DNA of 64,000 bases. Source: Ischnura elegans (lineage: Eukaryota; Arthropoda; Insecta; Odonata; Coenagrionidae). The stretch lies in NCBI RefSeq assembly GCF_921293095.1, contig NC_060251.1, forward strand, positions 86,228,566 through 86,292,565, written 5' to 3'. The translations under genes were made by a program, and so were the position numbers. This document shows positions 1 to 11,439 of this stretch, piece after piece. The stretch's first letter is position 1; every line of letters begins with the position of its first letter. Below the pieces are notes generated by a model. It did no database searches. It saw only the letters and a program-made list of their open reading frames with translations, and was not told the origin of the DNA.

Positions 1-882
1 AAACTCAAATGAAATCCCACAGAAACAAAATTTACTACGACCAGTTAGGTTGAATTGTTAGGACTATTATCTTAACGGCTGTAAAGAGTTCAAACGTAAA
101 GTAAAAATGACGTTTCCAACAAGAAACAAGTACCAGGGATGAAGGTTCGCCAAAGAGAAGAAAAGACTGCGAAGGCTGAAGAGAGTTACAACTAAAACAT
201 GTCTATCTATCTATGGACGCGACAGAAATTATTGTTAATTTTGTAGGCAGTTCGTGAAATATGCAGTGCTGGTAGAGGGTATTCCTGATGAATTAAGGCA
301 GTTGATGAAGACGGGATCATTCAGGAGAGAAAATGCCAAATGGTCTACTCATGGCAACAGCGCGATGGAGGAAAACTCGTGCAATAGGGAAGGAATCACA
401 AAAGGAATGGCATGAGCATAGAGGGGTTGAGCAATAGGAAATATGTAGTTTACGACAGAAACCCTGAGTAATAGCGAGAATAAATGACTGGCAAACAGAG
501 GCGGATACATGTGGGGGGCGCGCCCCCCTCTTGCAGGGCTTCCCGCATTGCCGAACATTGCTCACCACAATTGTAATATTTTTATATAATAAGATAGCAT
601 TGTCTTGTATATGCTTACAATCAGTTTAAATGAGACTATATTAAATTTTGCATGTAACTTGATCATCTTTCATTACGATAAAAGTGTAGGTAGCTCAAAA
701 TATCTTTTGCGCCTCCCCTTAAGTTTTTTTCTGTATCCGTTACTGCCGGCAAATAGTCTGATTTGGAGAGATAACTTCCTTTTTACCACACGTTTGAACT
801 CATTTCAGCCGTTAGGATGATAGTTTTAACAATCCTACGTAACTGGTTGTAAATGTCGCTTTTGTGAAATTTCATTTCGAAT
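1..882. repeat. Degraded long inverted repeat, possible DNA-transposon relic
   Basis: About 110 bases at the left edge reappear inverted at roughly 780-880. Both arms share an AATGAAAT word, a CCAGTTA word, TAACGGCTG and GAGTTCAAACGT in matching order, at roughly 70% identity by eye. The interior has no recognisable coding sequence. I infer the ends of an old DNA transposon or MITE, but the left boundary may lie outside the window and no target duplication can be read. Confidence 0.45.
486..562 (+). repeat. Interspersed repeat 'GCGGATACATGTGGGG' family, copy 1
   Basis: GC-rich patch in AT-rich surroundings that matches the reverse complement of 34430-34500. Shared words are GCGGATACAT, GTGGGG, CCCCCTTGC and TTGCCGAACATTGC. 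Two copies in opposite orientation show it is dispersed. The class is not identified. Confidence 0.5.
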
Positions 883-1148
883 GTTTTTCATTCTCGTGTA
901 TCAGAATCCTACTCTAAATTAGATATTATTATTGTTATTAATATTATTCTCTTCTTATTCCCTCTTGCTAACTTTCTATGTTTCTTCTCAGAGAATGGAA
1001 AAGGTCAAGTTCGACTATGTTTTGCCCGCTTATTCTAAGGAAAGTAACAGTCAGACAATAAGACAGGTGTCCTGGATGACTGATTTTTGCATTTATGGTA
1101 GTACTATCCGATCCACTTTCCGATTTTTAAATTGAAGTAGCACTTCGC

Positions 1149-1580
1149 ATGGCGCGATTCCTGTTGCTGGTATTACTATTTGGCTATGACCATACAACTA
1201 CTGACTGCATTTTCCATATGGCTTTAATCTCAGCAGTAAGTCCTGTATCTTTAATAAATTTTGAGTGTGCTTTCCGTATATTATGGTTTAATGGGACTGT
1301 TATGTCTATGAGGGTAGAGCGTCGCTATATTCTTGTCTATCATGACTATGCCCGGTCTATTGCTTTGAACTGCACGGTCAGTTCTGATTTCAGCATTCCA
1401 GTACATCCTGCACTTATCAGTTTCACTAACATCAGGTGGAGGGTACTTGTAATATGGTGCATCGTTGTCCAGGGTTCCATTTTTCCTTGCCAGTTCCTGA
1501 TGCATGATTTTGGCCACATTGTCGGGCCTACTCGCGTAGTCCTTAGCGGCGAGGGTCAGGCAATATTATTATTAATTTAA
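1149..1580 (-). mobile_element. Non-LTR retrotransposon, C-terminal ORF fragment (decayed)
   Basis: Read on the minus strand, this encodes a stretch resembling the region after the reverse transcriptase of insect non-LTR elements. It begins NVAKIMHQELARKNG, continues with APYYKYPPP and ends its intact part with RPGIVMIDK. Homology then continues in another frame (NHNIRKAHSKFIKDTG, then AIWKM), so at least one frameshift and several stops have accumulated. Only this C-terminal piece is present. It is dead. The family match is from memory of the conserved APYYKY...RPDIV...IDK pattern. Confidence 0.7.
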
Positions 1581-1654
1581 TTACTATCCATTTAATCACC
1601 ATTTATTTAATTAACATTATCACTATCTTCGTTCGAATACGTGATGTGGCTGTA

Positions 1655-1978
1655 GCGAAAAATGGAGAAGGTGAAGAGGACGGAAAGAAGTCGGAGGAAC
1701 GACGCAGTGCTGGACATGGTAGGTGAGGAGAGGCAGCTTTTAGACAAGATACGGAGGAGACAGAAGGTATGGATGGAGCGAGTACTTGATGGAGAGGAAA
1801 TGTTGAAAGCAGTGCTAGAGGGTAGAATGTTAGGTAAACGAGGGAGGGGAAGGAAGAGAATAGGATTTTTAGATAGAATGAAAGGGAGTAGGCCTTATTG
1901 TGAATTGAAGAGGGAAGTGCTTGAAGGAAGGGGAGACTCCCAGAATACTTTTTATGTACTCCATGGATACCTACCTTA
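1655..1978 (+). mobile_element. Non-LTR retrotransposon endonuclease/RT polyprotein, 3' terminal fragment
   Basis: An open frame of 105 codons (1662-1979) encodes the basic C-terminal tail typical of insect endonuclease-reverse transcriptase elements. It shows MEKVKRTE, LDMVGEERQLLDKIRRRQK, WMERVL, an LEGRMLGKRGRGRKRIG segment and LKREVLEGR. A related copy of the first part is at 11103-11170, next to RT sequence. It is 5' truncated, and an AT-rich simple repeat follows at about 1985-2015, as expected for an element 3' end. It is not a host gene. Confidence 0.75.
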
Positions 1979-2159
1979 ATCGGTAGAATAATTTAATAAT
2001 AATATCATTATCTTTATCATTGTAGCGTTGGATGGCGCGGCTTTGGTAACTCAAAAGAACACACCGCCAGGTAACGTCATTGGAGATCGGTATGGAGGAG
2101 AAAGCAGAGATTAACACGGACAGTGGGAAGATATGTCGTACGGTAGGTGTCAACAGAAA

Positions 2160-3630
2160 AATTTCCGATGAAAAATAAATGCTAGATGGGAAGGAGAGAC
2201 TAAAAAATGAGCATTTCCAATCTCAAACGGACTGATTAGTCAACATGTTGGGAAATTTTCTGTAATACAAAGTAACACACACTTGTTAACTTCGTGGGAC
2301 TGTTTCATAATGGAAATTATTAGCATAAGATACTTATTTGTTCCAGTCGGCAACTTTATCTCGCGAACAAGATTTCGTCGAGGATCGAAATCATCAGATA
2401 CATTGAAAAGGTCTAACACGGTCAATAGACGTCACTTGACCATTTAAACAGAGAAAGACTTTTTAAATATAGGTACTTGATGATATAGTTCCTCGACGGC
2501 ATCCGGATTTAATAATCAATGTTTATACATATGTGGAGCACCTGAGTATCTATACTAATTATTCCCATTAAGTTAATTTCGTTGAAATGACTAAATTCTT
2601 CAAAAAATATATTTTTTGGCATCGAAATGTAAGTGTGACCTTTACTTGCAATAATCGGAGGGAAAAATAAGCAAAATATCCGAAATAGAAATATTAAAAG
2701 CGAATAAAACCAATCACCACTGCTTCATAGATTACTTCCACTTGATTAGAAGGCATGAATGGCGATATACCAATGTTTCAACGACTCAAAAGTTCCGCTT
2801 CTGCATGCAGTGGCAGATTAAGGGGAAGGGTTGGGGGAGCTTCTCCACCGTAAGTTCTGAAAAAAATTGAAATTAGATAATTTTTAATGAGGCACGCCAA
2901 TTCAAGTTTTTATTCCACCAGATAAATAAATAATTTTTAAAAATTATTGATGAATATCTCCTTGAAGAAGATGCAGTAACATTGAAACCTAGATCGTAAT
3001 AAATTTTATGATCGTGGAAAATAGCAAGTATTTATTTCAATGATGAATATCTAAAATCCACTTGTCTACACACATTCGCTGCCCCCAAACGCAACGCTTG
3101 GTACGATGCATTGCATCCCAACAAGGCACGGCGATTAAACATAATTATGAACGTGTTCCACCGATTAACGTAGGCTTCCACGGGGAACTTAAGAAGTAAT
3201 CTGGTAGCCATCCCTTCCTTCATGGACTTCCCTCTTAAATTCACACGATAAGTCTCTGCAAGGTTTTCGCATGTTGATGACCCCAAGGACCTTGCCGACC
3301 TCGCTGCCGTTAACGACACCCGCCCGCGAACGTGTCACGTCCGATGATTATCCGATGCTCATTTGGTTGTACTTCAAGTTTCAAGAGATAGTTGGAAGGG
3401 TTTCCTACTTCCATTCCAACAGCGTTTTTTGCGTGACACTATGACCCCCTAACAGCCATAACCTTAATCCGCCCCTCAAAGAAAGATATAAAAATACTTA
3501 GAACATACCTCCACACTTCAAAAAACACCAACAACATTGATGACCAAATGGACGGTAAAAGAAAGTAAAATAGAAGAAAGGAAACCGTAGTACACCACAC
3601 CAGAGAAGACTCGATAGATAAGCCATTTCA
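2160..3630. other. Non-coding stretch, no recognised gene
   Basis: No supported exon was found. A 95-codon minus-strand open frame at 3032-3319 is weakly coding-like but matches nothing I recognise and has no splice context, so it is left as unexplained repeat-like sequence. Confidence 0.4.
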
Positions 3631-3636
3631 TGAAGC

Positions 3637-3845
3637 CCTATTTACACGGGGCAAGTTATTGCGCAGGTTAAACTATTTATTTTCCTTTCATGCATACAAT
3701 TGCATTAATGCTTGAATAAATTTGAACAGGGGGAATTTTTTCCATCTATCATCCATGCATTCTAGCAATTCGCCGCTTTACACGACGCAATTTTGACTGC
3801 GCCTTCATCATTTGCAACTACGTGCGCCGTGTGAAACGGACATAA
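3637..3845. mobile_element. MITE related to the 4585-4810 copy
   Basis: The left end has TTTACACGGGG and the right end has the inverse GTGTGAAACGG. The interior shares AATTCGCCGCTTTACACGACG and a TTTTGACTGCGCCTTCA-type segment with 4585-4810. This appears to be an older, more diverged member of the same small inverted-repeat family. Confidence 0.55.
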
Positions 3846-3959
3846 GATAGTAAATTCTATGCGAGGCAGAGGGTTAACTACGGATGAGGGGATAGATCCC
3901 AAAGCCTCAGAGAAAAAAATATTTAAAAGTATTGTCTAGTTTTGAGATTTAATAACTGT

Positions 3960-4112
3960 ATCTGCTTAATTTTTATGCCAAAATGATGTAAAATGCGTAT
4001 CCAGGCATGTCATTTTTCATGAGTTTTCCGGGACCCCCCGTTGCCTGGGGGAGGGTCGCCACCCAAAACCATTTAATCCCCTCCCCAAAGCATATTCCTA
4101 GTTACGCTACTG
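3960..4112 (-). repeat. Interspersed 'GGCGTAACTAGG' repeat, copy in reverse orientation
   Basis: Reverse-complement match to 11173-11290. Shared landmarks are the word read as GTAACTAGGAATATGCTTTGG, the GGGTGGCGACCC-type box, the CCGGGA box and GACATGCCTGGA. It is a dispersed non-coding repeat of unidentified class. Confidence 0.55.
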
Positions 4113-4256
4113 ACGCGAGGAATATATTGGAGCGAAAACTCCTCCTGAGGAAGACCAAGAGGTAAGTACTTGAAGCAGGTAAAGGGGACAAAAGGAAAAA
4201 GAACATCAAGAAAATGAAGGATAAAGTATTGGAGAAGGAACAATGGAGGGGTGGCA

Positions 4257-4329
4257 GTCAGGGGCGGTCTAGGGTGATTGGGGGCCCTCAGCTGGGACTC
4301 ATTATGGAGCCCTCCTCCTCATCCCGGAA

Positions 4330-4360
<31 letters not shown>

Positions 4361-5040
4361 AATAAATTGCATGCCCGGAAATGGATTTGGACGCTGTTCT
4401 GGCTCTGAGAAGCTAGATAAAAGTTATGAAAAACTACTATTTCACAGCTTATAAACTGTAATAATGTATTATGGTTCTATTAACTATTTGTGAATTTGTT
4501 CCACGTACTTGTACTAAAATCTCTATATGACCTTTTCGAATAGCCCTTTCAAATAAGCGTTAGGTTCTCTTCGATCTTCTAAAGGCCGTTTTACACGGTA
4601 CACGGAATTGCGCTGGTTAGAGCTGCATTAATTTCTAAAATGGCGTGGAATTGCGCGAAAGCATGAACGAAATTAGAATAGGGGCTATTTTGCCGTCTCG
4701 CATCCACGCATTCTCGTGTGTGTTATAGCAATTCACCGCTTTACACGACGCAATTTTGATTGCGCCTTCACACGTACGTCAGGCTGCGACCGTGTACCGT
4801 GTAAAACGGCATTAGCACCTTTATTTATGTTTTAATGATGTTTTCTCACTTATTGTTAGCATGCTGTAAATGAAGCTACTGATGAAACGTAGAACTTTAT
4901 AATTACAAAAAAATTGGTTCTAAAAATATTTATTTTCTTGCAACACCTTTCATATAGATACCCTTCACGATAGATGCGAGCGCGTAAATTCGGGGCCCTC
5001 GGCGATCGCCGACCAGCCTACCTGGCCAGACCGCCCCTCG
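4257..5040. mobile_element. Candidate inverted-repeat element (AGGGGCGGTCT ends)
   Basis: The left side reads AGGGGCGGTCTAGG followed by GGGGGCCCTC. The right side near 4990-5035 reads as its reverse complement (GGGGCCCTC ... AGACCGCCCCT). The MITE at 4585-4810 and a C15-20 homopolymer lie inside. No clean target duplication was found, so boundaries are approximate. Confidence 0.4.
4585..4810. mobile_element. MITE with about 21-bp terminal inverted repeats (GCCGTTTTACACGG)
   Basis: A 226-bp unit whose ends are exact inverted copies over about 21 bases beginning GCCGTTTTACACGGTACACGG on the left. It has no coding capacity, so it is a non-autonomous DNA element. The related copy at 3637-3845 supports mobility. 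The superfamily is not assigned. Confidence 0.75.
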
Positions 5041-5049
5041 CTGCAGTAT

Positions 5050-6650
5050 CCAAATCACGGGATTTCAGTACAATGAATGAAATAACACCGTGATCCGGTG
5101 GGGTAACAAGATTCCTACGCATGGCTAGCGAGAAATGGTCAGTTTACAAAGAGCCATTATCATGACATTTACGATCTGAAATGCGGCGAGTGGACCCGAT
5201 GAGGCCACCACTCCATTAAGTGGGCAGCCCTTGAAATGCAAGCACTCAAAAAGACACTCACTGCTCGCATCACTCGAGCCCTGTGGTCACCGAACCTTGA
5301 AGAATCACGAGGGGGAGACAGCCATGCGGAAAGACCTGGAGATCCCCCCCCCGAAAATTCCAACCTGTTTTCCCTCGAGGCTCCCGACTCCTTGTAGCTA
5401 TTGAACCCTACGGACTGCTACGTAATCCTCCTGAATAACATTCTCGGAACATCGGAAAGATAGGGAATCTGAAGGCAAACTATTGGAGGACAATACATGG
5501 AGAGGATTGCTATCTCTCACTGCCTGGATCATGCACGTAGCCAGGAGGGCTTCGCATTTTTTCCCATGTGGCGACTACCCGTCATACATCGCCTGAGGAG
5601 GGTTCAACTAGCCCGGGGCTACTAATCTCCGACTTTCTCGAAACTATTAACCCATCATAACCTAATGTTGCTTGCTAACCTAAAGTGACATCAGTATTGT
5701 ATCCATTTTCAGCTCTATTCGGGATAGATTTAAACTACGTGTTCTTTTGTGTTGTTAAGTTTAATGGCGAAATATGTAACTGCCGATTATTGCCGAAATA
5801 TGTATACTGCCTATTATGATTGAGTAGAAAATTTTCACTTTTTAAAAATTTTAATGTTTTGAAATTTAATTTCTCCCAGAAGAAGGTCGGGGTTAAAAAG
5901 GGTTAAGAGTTGTAGACTAACATCAGGATCTCAGGTCAGAAATTTTCTCAAAATCGGATTATATTAACTACTACCGCCAGAGTCCTAAGTTTTTTTTTCG
6001 TAAAATTAGACAAAGGTACTTCGGAAAGAAGCATGCACGGAGAAGTCATAATAATTTTTCTCAATGCAATTTCGGTAAATACAAATGATGATTACAAAAT
6101 TCAGCGTTACACAAACAAAATTGATACTCATTTATTTCGATAAATGGTATTCTGATCAGGGACGGATATAGATCAAAAGAGGCCCTATATTATTCCTTTT
6201 ATTGAGCCCTTTTATCAGCCATTTTGAAGCTTGTACATTTCTTGAGAGATAATAAAATACATCATTATTGTTATCTATATTATAATGTTAAAAGAAACAT
6301 GTTGTGATTGGTACTAACCTATATTTTTCATAGCAATCAGTGCACCTACATATCGTACTTAGGTGCAATCTAATATAAAATGGTAAAGAACAGACTCAAT
6401 GCCCCAAATGCACTTATCTTGACCTATACATTTTTTACGTTCTCCACGTCATATTTATAATTTCTCCTTGTTTTCAGTCCAGTGTTTTAGTGTTAACTTT
6501 TTTTATAATAGTATAATTTTGATTTTTCCAGCAATTTGAATGTAGGCCCCTCTTGTACTTGAGGCCACAGGCTGAAACCTAATAAGCCAATACGAAAAGC
6601 CAAATCGAAAATCCTGGAATTGATAACAATTAAAGCAAGTTTCTGGCTAC
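5050..6650. other. Non-coding stretch, repeat-derived, no gene seen
   Basis: No exon or coherent open frame is supported. Boxes such as AGAGGCCCTATATTA near 6180 and TAGGCCCCTCTTGTACTTGAGGCC near 6545 look like the ends of another decayed element, but I could not define it. Confidence 0.35.
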
Positions 6651-6688
6651 CTGCCCGACTTTACCTCAAATTTTCAAGTTGCAGTTTT

Positions 6689-6890
6689 TGGGAGCTTGTT
6701 GTCATGTGGGTAGAGCACTTGTCTACCACAGGGTCCCAGGTTCTAATCTCAGATGAAGCCATCAGACACCCCCCTAAAAAAATCCTGGAACATTCACAAG
6801 CCTGTGGCCAAGTCCAGGGAGAGCTCTACTCTCACCTATCCAACATTACGGGTTGAACCACAGAGAGAGCAAAACAAATGACAAGCTTTT
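6689..6890 (+). repeat. tRNA-derived SINE, family A, copy 1
   Basis: The head resembles a tRNA with its RNA polymerase III promoter: an A-box-like GTGGGTAGAGC and a B-box-like GGTTCTAATCTC at 6739. The body shares CACCCCCCTAAAAAAATCCTGG, the CAAGCCTGTGGC box and AGCTCTAC...CACCTA with the copy at 11631-11885. It is an ordinary SINE insertion. Confidence 0.75.
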
Positions 6891-7231
6891 GCTCGCTGGA
6901 GGGGATCTGCCCTTTATTAAATAATGTGCAACTTATTCAATAATTGGTTGTAATGTAGGAGTAATGATCCTTGAGGTCTGTTTACATGATACACTAATAC
7001 AAACAAGTTTAGGTGAAAATGCATGAAAGTGGGAATAAATGTAAAAATGCAGAAAGTAATCAACCAGCTTAATGAATGGACAGAAAATAAGACTTGTTCT
7101 TCACATTAGATAAAAGAAGAACATGGAAGAGTAAAAAAGTCTCCACAAGCCCTTTCTTTTTAACTCTAATATGTTTCCAGATGAATTCCTCCTCCTCCTA
7201 TTAAATATATTAACTATAAATTACTCCATTA

Positions 7232-7683
7232 CAGGCATCCCCCGAGTTACGTAAGAGATGCATTCCGGCAGACTATGCGTAAGTCGAAATTTACGTAAGT
7301 CGAACCTTTGCGTTGGCGCTTCAGAGATTGCTTTATAACAAGTTGTATCGTACAGGAATGAGCGCAACCACATACGCCACCACATCCATCGCTAGAACTG
7401 CAAATTTTCACGTTGATTGCTGACTTGGGATTTACAAGCGATTTTTCTACAGAAATTAATGAAATTTCCTTCGAGGAATGACAAAAATGGGTCACTTTGT
7501 TATTTTTAGCACGTAAAAAACTCTATAACTATTCGATATTTTTTCTTCCATAGATTGTACGAGCGAATATCTACTTCTTCGCGCTCGCATTCGAAAATTA
7601 ACGTAATCATTTGAAATACGTTTATCGCTTACGTAAGTACGGATTTACGTAAGTCGAGACATACGTAACTCGGGGGATGCCTG
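7232..7683. mobile_element. Mariner-type MITE with TA target duplication
   Basis: A 452-bp unit bounded by TA (7230-7231 and 7684-7685). Its terminal inverted repeats start CAGGCATCCCCCGAGTTACG and are identical for more than 20 bases. Subterminal TTACGTAAGTCGA words recur inward on both sides. No transposase is present. The TA target and long matching ends fit a non-autonomous Tc1/mariner derivative. Confidence 0.85.
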
Positions 7684-8244
7684 TACTCCTATATTGATAC
7701 ATTATGTCGTGTATGCACAACCGTAGAAGGCTAAAAGATACCACTTTCAGTACATAACTGAATCTGATGAAGACAAACTCACCTGGTATTGTGGACACAG
7801 TCTTTGTTCAATCTCAAGTTTTCCCATCATGGCTGTATGTTCTAAAATTTTTCCTTTCAGTGAACTTGACACCCCTTCTCTTAGGATACCTCAGCCTGGA
7901 TCTTTTAATAGCATACTTAAAAGCAGTTTGATTTTCCTTTGTTTGTTGAGCAAACTTATTAACTTATAACCAAATTTGTTAAGGTCGACTATTGCCGAAA
8001 AGTAACGAATAAAACTAAGTGAAATAAATTGTGAACAGATAATAAATAATTTTTATGGATGAAAATAAATTTGAAGCTTTTAAGAAGTAAAAAACTAAGT
8101 TATACATCTTACAATATTCTATAAAGCTAATTTTAATAGTAAATATTTTAATCCTACATCCCAACCATAGATGAAATAGATGTTGAACCCTACCATCTCT
8201 TACCTGAAAACAGGGAACAATGTAAAAATTAAATGAAATACAAT

Positions 8245-8794
8245 AGGGTGGTTTCCTATTATTTTTTTATTGCCTAAATCGAAAGAATACTACTCCTGGA
8301 GTATGTATTTCACGCATTTAGATTTTTTAATGACGATATCTATTTTTAGCGATTAAATGAAAAGTGAAAATTTTCATGCGTGCTAAAACACGACGGCTAA
8401 GTATGAATGCCCGGAAAACTCGTGTGACGTCGTTCTGGTTCCCGCTGCCACAAGTGAGGTGACCTCGCTTTGAGCGCTTTGAGGCTTTGAGCGCTTTGAG
8501 GCTTTGAGCGCTGATACGACGCAGGATGCTAGCAGGTAGCAGAGTACCCTGCTAGCTGGTTGCGCTTGGCTTAAATAAGGATTATTAATACCTTATCAAA
8601 CGAAGAAAACTTTCCAACCTTAGCCAGTTTTAATGAGTGATTATTAAGACATGTTTCCCTGAGCTCAGTGCCTCATGCATGCATTGGTAATCTCAGACGA
8701 TGTATAACTCGTATAGAAACTAATGAATACACTAATGGTGGGTAACGAATCGTAATCAATGCCTTTCGTTTTATTTGATGAAGGAAACTACCCT
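8245..8794 (+). mobile_element. Long MITE family M1 (AGGGTGGTTTCC ends), copy A, internally deleted
   Basis: The ends are AGGGTGGTTTCCTATTA and, inverted at the right, AGGGTAGTTTCCTTCATC. It matches 13322-13973 and 34757-35416 through most of its length but lacks about 110 bases near 8725. A local 17-bp tandem duplication of GCGCTTTGAGGCTTTGA lies at about 8468-8512. It has no coding capacity. Confidence 0.85.
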
Positions 8795-8904
8795 ATTGAC
8801 AACCCAAAATTCTCTAATTAAAAACCACCTAAGTTTTGATACCTGTGTACTGGCTGAAGTTTTCATCCGCATTCAATACATCTTGTGGCTGGTGGCAAAG
8901 CTAT

Positions 8905-9250
8905 GGCATATACAATTGAGGACCTCCAATCCGGAATACCGAAACCCGGAAAACCAGAACGTTTAATAATTCCTCTGCGTAGTGTTTTGACTTTCCACCT
9001 CGTGGCACCACTCTCCAAGCCTTGTTCTGCGATGAGTAGGAAGTTAGCACATACTATGGACATACGCTAAGAACCTTGTCAGGGACACATAAGGATATCA
9101 AATATCAAGTACAAGAGCCTGAGCACATGTATAAATTAATTAATTTACTAAATATACCATGGAGACCAGAAATCCAGAAAAACCAGAAATCCAGAAGCCC
9201 TTCAGTCCCAAACTTTCTGGATTTGAGGTCCTCAACTGCATACAGTTTAT
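8905..9250. repeat. Weak inverted-repeat region
   Basis: TTGAGGACCTCCAATCCGG near 8917 is mirrored by a GGATTTGAGGTCCTCAACTG segment near 9220. Both sides carry CCGGAAA or CCAGAAA repeats inward. It is probably a decayed MITE. Short open frames here are fortuitous. Confidence 0.35.
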
Positions 9251-9689
9251 TTACACCAGTGGTTCCCAAACAATGGTCTGGCCTTCGAAAAGCAAAGTTC
9301 TCATTAGTGGCCCACAGGATAAAAAGGTTGTCACTATTTGAGATATTGAATACAATTTAGTAAATAAAAGGAGCGTGAAGCAATTCATAATGCATTCTTA
9401 ACAGCATTTTTCAGAGATGAACTTTTCATATTTGGTCAGGGAAACAAAGTGAAAAAGATTTATAAACGATAGGGAGAATAGCGGGGATGGGGTTCTGTGT
9501 ATTAGGTTTACTGTAGAGCCGAGTTGTCCAGAAAGTGCTAGATGCTGGGATGTACTGATTAATTTGTAATAAATAAGCGCTAGACAATTAGGATTTGATA
9601 TCCACCAAACAGCAAGCATTTGATGAGGATTGAGGCAAGTCGCTAATGCTATTTTAACGTGTGCGCTGAGGAGATGGCGAGAGAAGTGT

Positions 9690-10123
9690 AGGATGAGTTG
9701 GAAGTTGGAGTAAAGTGGGAGGAATGATGTTTACATCGGTTAGGTTTGTGGATGATCAGGCGTTGATTAGCAGTCAGCGAGGGGACTGCAGGCTCTAGTG
9801 GATGCGTTAGACAAGCGGTGCGAGGAGTATGGGATGAGGATTAATCACAAGAAGAGTAAGGTAATGCGGTTTTTTAAAGCATCACGAGCCAGGAATGAGA
9901 GACACAAGGTAAAATTAGGAGGGGAAAAACTTGAGCAGGTTGATCAATTCAACTATTTGGGCAGCACATAAAAAGAAAACGAATACAGCAGTAAGGACAT
10001 CAGGAAGTGAATTGCCTTATCAAAGGAGGTGTTCATGAACAGGATGGAGTTTATGAGAGGATCGTTAATGAAGACTACATATAAAGAAAAGGTTAGTGAA
10101 GAGTTTGATCTGGAGAGAAGCGC
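9690..10123 (+). mobile_element. Non-LTR retrotransposon reverse transcriptase, fragment upstream of the TTAA insertion
   Basis: This encodes recognisable RT palm and thumb sequence: GGMMFTSVRFVDDQALIS (active-site box FVDD in place of the usual F/YADD), then in a shifted frame MRINHKKSKVM, VKLGGEKLEQVDQFNYLGST and SSKDIRKRIALSKEVFMNRM. It contains frameshifts and stops, so it is dead. Its 3' continuation is at 11034-11175, across an inserted TTAA element. The family is that of insect endonuclease/RT elements, the same as at 1655-1978. Confidence 0.8.
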
Positions 10124-10127
10124 TTAA

Positions 10128-11029
10128 CCCTTTCGTGCTGGGCTCCTTCACGGAAAGTTGGTTTTGGCTGCACAAAGGCTTTGAGCATTTCTTTTTCGCC
10201 CTGTACGGAGTTGTTTCTTGGCAAAGAATTGTCCAGGCAGTCGCTCCCTCCACTTAGTGACCTTGCCTTGCGGGATGCCGGGCCCTTCCCTCGGCAACTG
10301 GGCAAATATAATCCTCGATCCTTTTCCGGAAGGCAGCCCATCACGGCGTACTTTTGCGGTCAGTTTATTGTTACTGGTGCGATTTTAATTTTTTAAATTG
10401 TTACTATTTCAGCAAATGTCAGTTCATGAATGTATACCTTTCATTTTGCAATGCCTCTAGAACTTTTAAACGAAGTTCTAACGGTTATTTTTAGGGTTTT
10501 CAGCAAAAGGGAATTATATCTACTAGATGATGATGAACTCCGTTAATATGAATGCCAGAGTTCCGTTTAAAATTTGGAACCGATCAACAGAACATGCAGA
10601 ATGTAATTCTTGGCATTGATTTTCAATAAATGCAACATGTACGTTTTTAGTTATTTTAACTTATAAACAAATAAGTGACCATGAGCACCTTCCTTGAGTG
10701 GGACACTAAGAGCCGGAACGGGCCGAGATAATCCCCACGGGGACAATAGGAAAGGGTAGAACCTCTCGCACTGAGGGACCCTAATGGCGGTTGGGACCCA
10801 CTTGGCATGCTTGACCGCAAAACTGTGAAAACACGGCCTTCGCCCTTTAACGTCAAAAAATTCAAGCCGTGAAAACACTGCCTTCATTCTTAAGCATTGG
10901 AAAATTCAAACCGTGAAAACACGGCCTTCATTCTTAAGCATCGGAAAATTCAAGCCGTGAAAACACTGCCTTCATTCTTAAGCATCGGAAAATTCAAGCC
11001 GTGAAAACACGCCCGCCGTAGGGAAAAGG
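10128..11029. mobile_element. TTAA-flanked piggyBac-type non-autonomous element inserted in an RT frame
   Basis: A 902-bp body lies between TTAA at 10124-10127 and TTAA at 11030-11033. The ends are inverted and similar (CCCTTTCGTGCTGGGC on the left, CCTTTTCCCTACGGCGGGC read inward from the right), with the CC start and TTAA target typical of piggyBac-type transposons. No transposase is encoded. With one TTAA removed along with the body, the flanking RT pieces fall into one frame, which confirms both boundaries. A 44-bp tandem array fills the right end. Confidence 0.88.
10823..11010. repeat. 44-bp tandem array inside the TTAA element
   Basis: About four copies, starting near 10823, 10867, 10911 and 10955 with a partial fifth at 10999. 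The unit begins CCGTGAAAACACTGCCTTCA and includes TTCTTAAGCATCGG. The inner copies are over 90% identical and the outermost (left) is diverged. Confidence 0.85.
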
Positions 11030-11033
11030 TTAA

Positions 11034-11172
11034 CGGTACAGAAACGTTTGCATTTAGGAAAGAGGATGAGGGAAGATTGAAGGCATTCAAGATGTGGGCG
11101 TGAAGAAAAATGGAGAAGGTGAAGTGGACGGATACAAGGAGGAACGATGAAGTGATGGACATGGTGGGTGAC
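11034..11172 (+). mobile_element. Non-LTR retrotransposon RT, fragment downstream of the TTAA insertion
   Basis: This continues the element at 9690-10123. It encodes the conserved FRKEDEGRL.AF box and then the MEKVKWTD...RRNDEV.DMVGD segment that is also found at 1662-1735. It ends abruptly where an unrelated GTGGCGTAACTAGG repeat begins at about 11173. Confidence 0.75.
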
Positions 11173-11420
11173 AGTGGCGTAACTAGGAATATGCTTTGGG
11201 GGGGGGGGGATGAGATAGCCTGGGGTGGCGACCCCCCTCCCAGACAACGGGGTCCGGGAAAAAAAAAAATGACATGCCTGGAAATACACTTTACATCAAT
11301 GGCACTAAAATTTTATCTTAAAGCTGATGTAGTTATTATACGTCGAAACTATGCAATAGTTTTAAATAATTTTTTTATTTCTCTGAGGCTTTGGGGGGGA
11401 TCTATCCCCTTTTCCACACC
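11173..11420 (+). repeat. Interspersed 'GGCGTAACTAGG' repeat
   Basis: Same family as 3960-4112, in the opposite orientation, beginning AGTGGCGTAACTAGGAATA and including poly-G, GGGTGGCGACCCC and GACATGCCTGGAAA. It interrupts the retrotransposon fragment to its left and abuts SINE sequence to its right. Confidence 0.55.
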
Positions 11421-11439
11421 ATAGTCCTTATCCCCCCCA

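Noticed and set aside
3032-3319. 95-codon minus-strand open frame
   Set aside because: No recognisable family, no splice signals in keeping, and repeats all around. It is not strong enough to call a gene.
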